Shown here piece by piece: positions 42,608 through 50,003 of a stretch of DNA of 64,000 nt. A program made the translations under genes and the position numbers. Each line of letters begins with the position of its first letter. Within the stretch, counting starts at the first letter, position 1. Under the pieces are notes generated by a model. It was not told the DNA's origin. It was given only the letters and a program-made list of their open reading frames with translations, and did no database searches. Origin of the DNA: Pseudoflavitalea rhizosphaerae (GTDB lineage: Bacteria; Bacteroidota; Bacteroidia; Chitinophagales; Chitinophagaceae); the NCBI RefSeq assembly GCF_003991355.1, contig NZ_RCSU01000005.1, positions 62,001 through 126,000 on the forward strand, given 5' to 3'.

Positions 42608-44110
42608 ATGAAACATATCGGCATTATCGGGGCCGGCATCAGCGGTCTCGCCACAGCAAAAGCGTTCATCGAGAAAGGATACCAGGTTACTGTCCTGGAA
42701 AAATCGTCCAGTGCAGGGGGAGTATGGGAGAGAAGCCGCTCCTACGTTGGCGTTGCAACACAAACCACCAGGGATGAATATGCTTTCTCTGATTATCCGA
42801 TGCCGGCAGGTTACCCTTTGTGGCCTTCAGGAGAACAGGTGCAGGCTTACCTGGAAGGATATGCGAAAAGATTCCGGGTATTTCCGCATATCTGGTTCAA
42901 TGCTAAGGTGAACACACTGAGTTTCCGGGAAGGCGCCTGGCATATGGAGGTAACGGACCTGAAGACCGCTGAAGATAAATACATGCGATTCGATTTTGTA
43001 GCTATTTGCACAGGCACATTCCACAAACCATATATTCCTGCTGTTGCAGGTAGTGAGAGTTTTTTGCAGGAAGGAGGAGAGATACTTCATTCCAGCCAGG
43101 TGAAGGATGCGAATATGTTGAAAGGAAAAAAAGTTGCGGTAGTGGGCTTTGCCAAATCGGCTACGGATATTGCAACAACAGCGGCCGACAATGCGGCAGC
43201 CTGTACTTTGCTCTATCGTAAGGCACAGTGGAAGGTACCACGCTATTTCGGAAATAAAGTGAATATGCGATTCCTGCTGTTCTCACGATTATCGGAGGCA
43301 TTCTTCAGTGCGCCACGCAAATCATTCGGGCAAAAAATATTGCATTCAATAGGCAAGCCGTTGGTATGGGCGCAATGGAGAGGATTGGAAGCCTTACTGA
43401 AAATGCAATTCAAACTGAAAGCCTGTGGAATGGTGCCAAAACACAGGATCGAAGATCAGATCAGTTGCAGCCTGGGTGTTGCACCGGAAGGATTTTATGA
43501 GAAAGTGAGGTCAGGGCTTATCAATGCGAAACAGACCACTATTGCCAGAATGGAAGGGAAGAACGTGATACTCGGCAATGGTGAAACCATCCAGCCTGAC
43601 ATGATCGTGTTTGGTACAGGCTTTACACAGGAACTGCCTTTCCTGGAGCCTGCGTACAAACAATTCATCATCGGGCAGAACGGACAATACCGGCTGTTCA
43701 GGAATATCATCAACCCGCAATTGCCTCAACTCGGATTTGTGGGATTCAATTCAAGTTTATTCACCACGCTTACTTCTGAAGTAGCGGCCAACTGGCTGGT
43801 GCGGTATGCGGAACAGAAACTGGCGCTGCCTTCCGTTGAAAAGATGAATAAGGAAATGGACTATATGGAGAAATGGCGCAGCAGCAGCAGGCCTATTGCT
43901 TCGGAATTCAGCGGAACCTGCATCGCTCCGTTCAATTATCATCACCTGGACCTGCTGATGAAGGATATGGGATTGAAAAGGAAACTGAGCTTGTCGCCAA
44001 TTGAATATTTCAAGCCGATCAATCCTAAAGATTATCACCATTTGCTGCGTGGAAAAGACAAAGCCGTAGTACGGGCATTGAAGCAGGAAGCTGAATACCA
44101 GTTCTATTGA
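42608..44110 (+). CDS. Flavin-containing monooxygenase (FMO/CzcO-like)
   Basis: A 500-residue class B flavin monooxygenase. FAD-binding GIIGAGISGLATAKAF is at residues 5-20, the FMO-type motif lies in CTGTFHKPYIP, and the NADPH site is KKVAVVGFAKSATDIAT. A C-terminal FGTGFTQELPFLEP matches the DxxxxATGY-like segment. Such enzymes oxygenate soft nucleophiles (N, S) or perform Baeyer-Villiger reactions; the substrate is not evident and there are no pathway partners. It ends just before a strong terminator, so it is monocistronic. Confidence 0.88.
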   Translation: MKHIGIIGAGISGLATAKAFIEKGYQVTVLEKSSSAGGVWERSRSYVGVATQTTRDEYAFSDYPMPAGYPLWPSGEQVQAYLEGYAKRFRVFPHIWFNAKVNTLSFREGAWHMEVTDLKTAEDKYMRFDFVAICTGTFHKPYIPAVAGSESFLQEGGEILHSSQVKDANMLKGKKVAVVGFAKSATDIATTAADNAAACTLLYRKAQWKVPRYFGNKVNMRFLLFSRLSEAFFSAPRKSFGQKILHSIGKPLVWAQWRGLEALLKMQFKLKACGMVPKHRIEDQISCSLGVAPEGFYEKVRSGLINAKQTTIARMEGKNVILGNGETIQPDMIVFGTGFTQELPFLEPAYKQFIIGQNGQYRLFRNIINPQLPQLGFVGFNSSLFTTLTSEVAANWLVRYAEQKLALPSVEKMNKEMDYMEKWRSSSRPIASEFSGTCIAPFNYHHLDLLMKDMGLKRKLSLSPIEYFKPINPKDYHHLLRGKDKAVVRALKQEAEYQFY

Positions 44111-44137
44111 ACAACGATAATGTACCTGAAACCATGT

Positions 44138-44175
44138 AATACACAGGCACCTCGGGCGCCTGTGTATTTTTTTTG
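44138..44175 (+). terminator. Intrinsic terminator of flavin monooxygenase gene
   Basis: An 11-bp stem AATACACAGGC/GCCTGTGTATT (44138-44148 with 44158-44168) with a 9-base loop, followed by a run of T. About 28 bases downstream of the stop codon. Confidence 0.9.
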
Positions 44176-44262
44176 ATGTTTTTGGAAATTCTCATAATCA
44201 ATTCAGCATATGAGCTTCGTCATTCCTCATAACTTATTTCTATCTCAAATTTATCCGTGTAA

Positions 44263-44270
44263 TAATTTTG
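44263..44270 (+). promoter_or_regulatory. -7 box of universal stress protein gene
   Basis: TAATTTTG, a perfect TAnnTTTG, 18 bases before the start codon at 44289. It lies directly after the upstream terminator. Confidence 0.5.
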
Positions 44271-44288
44271 ATCATAAGTAATTGAATT

Positions 44289-45137
44289 ATGAAACGTCTG
44301 TTAGTTCCCACGGATTTTTCTCCTGCTGCAGAAAAAGCATTCCGTTTTGCAGTGGACCTTGCTCAGAGAGCGGGGAGTTCCATTATTCTTTACCACGTTC
44401 ATATTCCGCTCGAAAACGTTTTTATCGGAACCATGCAATCGCGAAAACAGTACAATGAACGATGCGAAAAAAATATCAGGAGGCGGCTGCAGCGGCTCAT
44501 CAAAAAGGTTATAGAAGGAATAAGCGGGGTAGAGGTATCTGCAGTTATCGGACGCCCTCCTTTGGTTGGCAGCATACTTGATTTTGCTGCAATCAATCAG
44601 GTAAACCTGATTGTGATGGGTACTCAGGGATGCAGTGGGCTGAAAAGAGTTATTGTAGGCTCTGTATCTGCAAGGATTGCAGATAGATCAGACAGGCCGG
44701 TTTTGCTGGTGCCGGAAAAATATGTGCCGGGAGAAACCAGCCATTTTGTTTTTGCTACCAAATCTTCTGGAAATGACCAGGCTGCCCTTTCAATAGTTGA
44801 AGAAATTGCCAAATTGTATGATGCAGCCATAACGGTCCTTCATTTTCAGGATATTTGTGAACCGGTATTTGAAAAGGAAAAAGATAAACATAACTTTGAA
44901 CAGTACGCCTGCAACCAGCAAAGACGATCCGGCGCTGTAAAGGTCCGTTATCAACTGCTGGACGCTATATCGGTAATTGAAGCAATGGAAACGCTGGACC
45001 AGCGGGTTCCTTATGATGTGATGGTGATGGTGAGGAGAAACAAGACTTTTCTTAAAAACTTCTTTGTGAAAAGTATCACTAAAAATATGGCTTATGTAAC
45101 CCAAAAGCCGCTACTGGTGATCCCTGAACAAGTATAG
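44289..45137 (+). CDS. Tandem-domain universal stress protein
   Basis: A 282-residue protein made of two USP domains (1-145 and about 150-280). The first is complete: LLVPTDFSPAAEKAFRFAVDLAQ, then the ATP-binding GTQGCSGLKRVIVGSVSARI followed by RPVLLVPE. The second (FVFATKSSGNDQAALSIVEEIAKLYDAAITVLHFQ to PLLVIPEQ) keeps the fold but has lost the glycine-rich nucleotide motif, as is common in tandem USPs. It precedes a Ca2+/Na+ antiporter gene by 14 bases, so the pair is probably an operon. Confidence 0.92.
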   Translation: MKRLLVPTDFSPAAEKAFRFAVDLAQRAGSSIILYHVHIPLENVFIGTMQSRKQYNERCEKNIRRRLQRLIKKVIEGISGVEVSAVIGRPPLVGSILDFAAINQVNLIVMGTQGCSGLKRVIVGSVSARIADRSDRPVLLVPEKYVPGETSHFVFATKSSGNDQAALSIVEEIAKLYDAAITVLHFQDICEPVFEKEKDKHNFEQYACNQQRRSGAVKVRYQLLDAISVIEAMETLDQRVPYDVMVMVRRNKTFLKNFFVKSITKNMAYVTQKPLLVIPEQV

Positions 45138-45151
45138 AAAATATTTTCAAC

Positions 45152-46162
45152 TTGGAAAATCTTTATCTCAACATCTCTGGCTTTATCTTATGTGCTGCCG
45201 TTATCATTTTTAGCGGCTCAAAGCTTTCCTTCTATGGCGATAAGATTGCTGAGCTGACGGGAATGGGGAAAGCCTGGGTAGGGCTGATCATAATGGCCTC
45301 AGTTACATCCCTGCCTGAACTGATAACAGGCATCAGTTCCGTGGCGATCGTTAAAGTGCCGGACCTGGCGGCCGGCGATATCTTCGGCAGCTGCGTTTTT
45401 AACCTGCTTATTCTTTCTGTATTGGATGCCCGTGTAAAAAGACCCCTTCTGTCTGAAGTGAAGTCGAGCCATATCGTTGCGGCAATTTTTGGGATCATCT
45501 TGCTAACGGTGGCAGGAATGGCTATTTACCTATCTGACCAGGTTCCGGGCATACTCTGGATGAGCAGTTTTACATTCCTGATTTTCGCTATTTACCTTAT
45601 TGCTGTATGGGGCATATATAAGTATGAACATGCTTCCCTGGTTGAATCGCCACCATCAACTGTTGTTCTTACCGCTTCGCGTTCGGCGGAATTGAGAAGA
45701 GCGGTAGGCAATTATGCGCTGAATGCCCTGGTAGTGATCGGGGCAGCGGTGTTCCTTCCTTTTTTTGGTGAAAACATTGCAGCCCGGACGGGCCTGGGTA
45801 ATTCTTTTTTCGGAACACTATTCATTGCCGCAGCAACTTCGCTGCCTGAACTGGTAGTATCGCTGGCCGCATTGAGAATAGGAGCGCTGGATATGGCGGT
45901 AGGGAATTTGCTGGGCAGTAATGTTTTCAATATGTTCATACTTGGCGTTGATGATGTTTTTTACAGGCAGGGCTCAATTTTCAGGAATATCTCCTCTTCA
46001 CACCTGATCTCGGTATTCATCACTATTCTAATGACAACAGTAGTAGGGCTTGGTCTGCTTTTCAAGCCAAAGAAAAAGCATCTTTGGCTGCTGAGCCTTG
46101 ATACATTCATCATTCTTTTCCTGTACCTGGTACTGATGATCTACCTGTTTGCTAAAAAATAA
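45152..46162 (+). CDS. CaCA-family sodium/calcium exchanger (YrbG-like)
   Basis: A 336-residue membrane protein with about ten helices in two inverted halves. The alpha-repeat motifs are present: VTSLPELITGISS with AAGDIFGSCVFNLLIL in the first half and ATSLPELVVSLAAL with AVGNLLGSNVFNMFILG in the second. In the first half the usual Asn of GN(x)xGS is Asp, a substitution that could alter ion specificity. The start is taken as TTG 45152, 14 bases after the USP stop, because the first in-frame ATG would delete the first helix. Probably exports Ca2+ or other divalent cations, co-expressed with the stress protein. Confidence 0.88.
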   Translation: MENLYLNISGFILCAAVIIFSGSKLSFYGDKIAELTGMGKAWVGLIIMASVTSLPELITGISSVAIVKVPDLAAGDIFGSCVFNLLILSVLDARVKRPLLSEVKSSHIVAAIFGIILLTVAGMAIYLSDQVPGILWMSSFTFLIFAIYLIAVWGIYKYEHASLVESPPSTVVLTASRSAELRRAVGNYALNALVVIGAAVFLPFFGENIAARTGLGNSFFGTLFIAAATSLPELVVSLAALRIGALDMAVGNLLGSNVFNMFILGVDDVFYRQGSIFRNISSSHLISVFITILMTTVVGLGLLFKPKKKHLWLLSLDTFIILFLYLVLMIYLFAKK

Positions 46163-46171
46163 TGATACGGT

Positions 46172-47179
46172 TCAGCTACAGGATGAAAAAACTCTTACGA
46201 TGCCGGGAGACCCAAATGTTGCCAATACTGTTTTCAATGCAGTTAGTGCCATTGCCGTGCTCATCAGTTTATTTTTGTCTGTAAAAGCTGAAGAGTGATC
46301 GTTTCCCTGTTGTATTTTTTCAAACTGTTTTGGAACAAGCAATAGTTGAGCCGGGGGCCAGCTTCCATCGTCTATTTGTTTATCAAGCAGGTACCGGGTA
46401 TAACTTGTGGCAAGATATGCGCCGGACCCACACAATAAAGCGATCTTCAGCAGTTGTGCCGCTTCAAAAGCGGTTTGAGGGATTATTTCCTTTTTCAGCC
46501 AGGTAATTGCTGACTGCCGGATAGTTACGGGGATCCCACCGCTGGTTTGAAGGAATTCCAGGTTGATGGCGATGGCATAGGCGTCGGAAGCCCACCAGAA
46601 TGATCTCCAAAGTCCATTGCCGGCACTGTTGATGCAATGGTTCCGCAGGAGGAAAATAAGGCGGGTCATTTCAGTAGCCTGCAAGGCCGTTTTGCTGGAA
46701 TAGCATTTCAACAGAGCCAGGCCGATCATCGGTTGTACGTCTGCGTGATTACCTGCCCAGCTACCGAACCTTTCCTGCAATAAGAAAGTTCTGGTGCTGC
46801 CATTTTCATGAATATAGTTCTGCAGGAGGGCAGCCAGTAAAGTGCCGGGCAGGGCTTCCAGGGAAGCGAGCGCCCGGCAGGCCCAAGCGGTGGAATCGCC
46901 ATCTGTTGCGGTATGGCGGTTATAGCCCCAGCCAGTGGGACGTTGCAGGTTAAGTAATGCCTGTATGGCTGCATTCACGATCGGAACGGGAACCGAAGAT
47001 GGCTGGGCACCGGTGAGACTATACAAAACAGTGGCGGTGGTCCAGGCTTCCGAGGCGCCTGGTTCCAGTTGGTAATCGCGCCAGCAGCCATCAGCATCCT
47101 GTTGTGAAATCAGAAAATGCTCTGCCCGCTGCACGGCATCAGTTACTGCCTGCGGGTTGAAGTGAATGAGGTTTAGCAT
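46172..47179 (-). CDS. Terpene-cyclase-like alpha-barrel protein (squalene-hopene cyclase repeat family)
   Basis: A 335-residue protein composed of alpha-hairpin repeats with QW-like motifs: SQQDADGCWRDYQLEPGASEAWTTA (residues 25-50), LNLQRPTGWGYNRHTATDGDSTAWACRAL (76-104), FLLQERFGSWAG and LLDKQIDDGSWPP. Residues 93-98, DGDSTA, correspond to the DxDDTA general-acid motif of class II cyclases; the middle Asp, the acid in squalene-hopene cyclase, is kept, the last is Ser. At half the length of a full triterpene cyclase it equals a single barrel domain. It overlaps the preceding gene by 41 bases, so they are tightly coupled. The reaction and substrate are unknown; a non-catalytic toroid role is possible. 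Confidence 0.65.
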   Translation of the reverse strand: MLNLIHFNPQAVTDAVQRAEHFLISQQDADGCWRDYQLEPGASEAWTTATVLYSLTGAQPSSVPVPIVNAAIQALLNLQRPTGWGYNRHTATDGDSTAWACRALASLEALPGTLLAALLQNYIHENGSTRTFLLQERFGSWAGNHADVQPMIGLALLKCYSSKTALQATEMTRLIFLLRNHCINSAGNGLWRSFWWASDAYAIAINLEFLQTSGGIPVTIRQSAITWLKKEIIPQTAFEAAQLLKIALLCGSGAYLATSYTRYLLDKQIDDGSWPPAQLLLVPKQFEKIQQGNDHSSAFTDKNKLMSTAMALTALKTVLATFGSPGIVRVFSSCS

Positions 47180-48242
47180 AAACGGTCAGGTGATCGATGC
47201 CGCTATCCACTCCCAGGCTGATGTATTCCACATCGCATCCGTTGAAGCAGTGGCGGAGATCAGCAAGGAAGGAGGGAAGCTGGCTGTTATCGAATTGGAA
47301 TTGTTGCACCAATTTGTGTAAAAATGGAATAAAGTTTTCGGCTTTTGCAAAGCGCTGACAAGCCACATCGATCTTGGTGCGCGAGATCAGTGGCTGTAAA
47401 ACTCCTTTCTTATCCAAATGGAAATCATAACCTAGTGTAATGCTTTGCCGCGCAAATGGTCCGAAGTTTTCCAGGATGGCATTACAGAACCAGTGTATTT
47501 CATTTTTCACCAGGGATGCATCTCCTGAAATAGATCCCATAATACTCTCTTCGGATGGTTCCTGCATTCCGGCATACAAACGGATACCCCTGACCGAACC
47601 GCTGATCACGATGCCCAGTCCAACGGGTATGGCATGAGGCGAAGTTTGGGCAATGAGTTTCTCCAGCACCGGCGCAATACTATCGTCGCTGAATTCGGTA
47701 AGCACATCGGCCACACGCTGCCATCGTTGCAGGGCATTGCCATGACGAAGATTGAGGTACATACGTAATTCAGTATGCGTTTCTGAAATGGAAGTGCCGA
47801 GCCAGATGCCTCCCCACCAGTTTTCCAGTTCAGCGCTGTTGGCGGGGAATACATGATGGATGATCCTGTTCACCTGTTCTGCGGCTTGCTGCCAGCCCAT
47901 GATCTGCAACAGTTCATCAGCGGCCCGGAGGGAGCAGTTGATCTGCTCGGGTACGGTAATGCCGGTGCCGCCGGGTTCCACCAGCACGCGGAAGGCCGGG
48001 GCTTCCTGCTCACGGGTTAGTTTAACCGAAAATACCACCGGCGTTCCGTCTACGCATATGGAGGCTGCACGCAGGGGAGTGGTTACGGGCCGGATGTTGA
48101 ACGTTGGTTTCAGTAACGATTGCCAAAGCTGGTTGTATTGGGAGGAAAGCCTGCTGCCGTCTGTATATCGTTGACCTATAACCGTAGTTTCTACCAGCGC
48201 AATCCTGCGCTGATAGAAACTGTTGAGTGTTGGTTGTATCAT
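47139..48242 (-). CDS. Unknown protein with ABBA-prenyltransferase-like repeat pattern
   Basis: A 367-residue soluble protein that I cannot match to a family with confidence. It shows five units of helix plus two antiparallel strands whose second strand ends in similar triplets: LRMYLNLR, IRLYAGMQ, LTVYAKPH and related segments around TPVVFSVKLT and SITLGYDFHL. This alpha-beta-beta-alpha rhythm, the lengths and a final GVDSGIDHLTVYAKP recall ABBA-barrel prenyltransferases (DMATS or cyanobactin LynF/TruF types), but no diagnostic residues can be verified by eye. Its start is 2 bases after the Gly-rich gene's stop and its end overlaps the cyclase-like gene, so all are co-translated. If the guess is right, the pair could make a prenylated and cyclised product. 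Confidence 0.4.
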   Translation of the reverse strand: MIQPTLNSFYQRRIALVETTVIGQRYTDGSRLSSQYNQLWQSLLKPTFNIRPVTTPLRAASICVDGTPVVFSVKLTREQEAPAFRVLVEPGGTGITVPEQINCSLRAADELLQIMGWQQAAEQVNRIIHHVFPANSAELENWWGGIWLGTSISETHTELRMYLNLRHGNALQRWQRVADVLTEFSDDSIAPVLEKLIAQTSPHAIPVGLGIVISGSVRGIRLYAGMQEPSEESIMGSISGDASLVKNEIHWFCNAILENFGPFARQSITLGYDFHLDKKGVLQPLISRTKIDVACQRFAKAENFIPFLHKLVQQFQFDNSQLPSFLADLRHCFNGCDVEYISLGVDSGIDHLTVYAKPHSLQPAGSN

Positions 48243-48244
48243 GA

Positions 48245-48997
48245 TCAGGGTTGTTCAATGATGTCAACTGTAGCGGGGCTGCCGGTTGCTGCGGTAGCTC
48301 CGTTTGTTCCGTCTTCTCCCGGATCGCCGGTAGTGCCGCCATCGCCTGAGCTGCTGCCGCTGCCGGGATTACCACCGGGGCCGCCGGGACCACCCTGACC
48401 TCTTGCACCAGGTGCGCCGGGAGGGCCGCCTGCCAGTCCGTCCACGGGATCTGCGATCACATTCGGGAAGAGGGCATTGGGGTCGTAGAGGATCACGATA
48501 TGGCCGCCATTTCCACCGCTGCCGGCATTGCCGCCGTTGCCACCGCGACCTCCACGACCACCTTTGCCGCCATTGCCGCCTTTTCCGTCTGCGGCATGAG
48601 GCTCGCAGCCTTTGCCGCTGCCGCCCTGACCGCCGTTGCCTCCGTTCTGACCTTGCTGTCCCTGTCCGCCATTGCCACCATCACCACCGTTACCACCTCT
48701 GCCGCCGCGGAAATTTAGTGTGATGGTTCCCGTGAGGAAAGTACTGTCTATCGTCACAACAGCGCCGTGTGAACCGTTGCTGCCATGACCGCCATTGTTG
48801 CCTGGATGTCCCTGCGCGCCCTGTCCGCCATGTGCGCCTGCGCCGCCATTGGTGGGCTTTTCATCGCCCCAGGTGCTGCATTCTGCATCGCGGCCGCCGG
48901 GGCCGTTCGCTGCTGTTGTATTGGGAGCCGGTGGCGCTCCTGCGCTGCCGGTCAGACCGTTAACGCCATCGTTACCCGGACCAGTAAACATTGCCAT
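48245..48997 (-). CDS. Collagen-like glycine-rich repeat protein
   Basis: A 250-residue protein with about 40 percent glycine. Long GGX/GXY tracts (GGNGGDGGNGGQGQQGQNGG, GPPGAPGARGQGGPGG, GDPGEDGTNGATAATG) alternate with two short hydrophobic inserts, GAVVTIDSTFLTGTITLNFRGG (about 78-98) and GHIVILYDPNALFPNVIADP (about 159-178). There is no signal peptide or T9SS domain, so it is either intracellular or exported by an unrecognised route. Three Cys and several His/Asp are scattered in the first half. It is second in the four-gene operon, 35 bases after the HDMAH protein and 2 bases before the ABBA-like gene. It could be a structural scaffold or the substrate of the neighbouring enzymes; neither is shown. 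Confidence 0.7.
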   Translation of the reverse strand: MAMFTGPGNDGVNGLTGSAGAPPAPNTTAANGPGGRDAECSTWGDEKPTNGGAGAHGGQGAQGHPGNNGGHGSNGSHGAVVTIDSTFLTGTITLNFRGGRGGNGGDGGNGGQGQQGQNGGNGGQGGSGKGCEPHAADGKGGNGGKGGRGGRGGNGGNAGSGGNGGHIVILYDPNALFPNVIADPVDGLAGGPPGAPGARGQGGPGGPGGNPGSGSSSGDGGTTGDPGEDGTNGATAATGSPATVDIIEQP

Positions 48998-49032
48998 AAA
49001 ATATGTTTTAAAGTGTTAGTAGTATTGAATGA

Positions 49033-49746
49033 TCAAACAGGTACATGTTTGATATGATAAGCATGCAGTTTGGAATTGTTCGCCATTCTGATCTGGCCAT
49101 CGCCATACACGATCACGTTCACGAAGAACATGGCTGCAAACCCGTTGAAGAAAACGGTTTCACCGGGACAAACGATCAGCTCCTGCGCCACGAAAGTGGG
49201 CAGCTCCCTGGCTTTACCGATCATGTAGTCCACAACCGCTTTGTAAGGCTGACGCTGCATGCGCTCTTCTTCCACGTAACCGTGGAGCAGGTTATGCGCC
49301 ATATCATGCAGTGCGATCCTGCCTGGCGCATCCAGCGAAGTGAATTTGAATTTTGCTTCTGCCGGAAGATGTTGCATCTGCACTTTCCTGATATTGGTGC
49401 TGGCTCTCATCTTCCTTTCCCTGGCCAGCACTTCATTGGGAGTGCCTACCAGCGCTTTGAGTTTTTGCAGTGAATCACAGGTAACCGGGCGAATGAATTC
49501 CCTGATCTCTCCGATATGAGGATCGAAGGTTTGTTTCGGATGAAGGATCACCGGTCCAATTTTTTTCAGTCTGCAGATCAGTGGCATCTGAGGCATCTCT
49601 TCCACTCTGCGGAATCCGAAGAGTTTGAGCTTCGGCTCCAGTTTTTTAAGATCGGGCTTCATGATATGCTGCTTGTAATCCTTTACAGGATCAACTTTCA
49701 CAATATCCGTCCGCCCCCTGACCGGCGCTTTCTTTTTTGCGTTCAT
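49033..49746 (-). CDS. Unknown protein with HDMAH motif, first gene of Gly-rich operon
   Basis: A 237-residue basic, apparently cytoplasmic protein; no family recognised. The N-terminal 60 residues are Lys/Arg/Pro-rich (KKKAPVRGRTDIV, IMKPDLKKLEPKLKLFG). The middle holds APGRIALHDMAHNLLHGYVEEERM, in which HxxxH and a following Glu could form a metal site. The end, ELIVCPGETVFFNGFAAMFFVNVIVYGDGQI, looks like beta-strands. I use ATG 49746 (MNAKKKAPV); the ORF extends upstream to 49959 but that would run through the terminator of the previous operon. It is followed by the Gly-rich gene after 35 bases. Confidence 0.6.
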   Translation of the reverse strand: MNAKKKAPVRGRTDIVKVDPVKDYKQHIMKPDLKKLEPKLKLFGFRRVEEMPQMPLICRLKKIGPVILHPKQTFDPHIGEIREFIRPVTCDSLQKLKALVGTPNEVLARERKMRASTNIRKVQMQHLPAEAKFKFTSLDAPGRIALHDMAHNLLHGYVEEERMQRQPYKAVVDYMIGKARELPTFVAQELIVCPGETVFFNGFAAMFFVNVIVYGDGQIRMANNSKLHAYHIKHVPV

Positions 49747-49939
49747 GTCTGGGATGTTTATGGTTAAAGAATAAAATGGTTCCAGAAAAATCTGTAACGG
49801 ATAGGGTTGGTGGAGAGGGACCAATTTAGGGGTTGCAATAATCAGAGAGTGGGATGGTGTAATTTCCGGTGGTGGAATAAAGTTAGATGCTGTTGCTGCA
49901 TCTACCAAAAAAACGGCATACCCTAAAAGTGTTATGGAT

Positions 49940-49976
49940 AAGAAAAAGCCGCTCTGCACGTGGCTTTGAGCGGCTT
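49940..49976 (-). terminator. Intrinsic terminator of MoxR/VWA operon
   Basis: A 9-bp stem AAGCCGCTC/GAGCGGCTT (49946-49954 with 49968-49976) with a 13-base loop, followed on the minus strand by TTTTTCTT. It lies 28 bases after the MoxR stop and separates that operon from the Gly-rich one. Confidence 0.88.
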
Positions 49977-50003
49977 ATTAAGTAGATGTACCGTATGGTA
50001 CAG

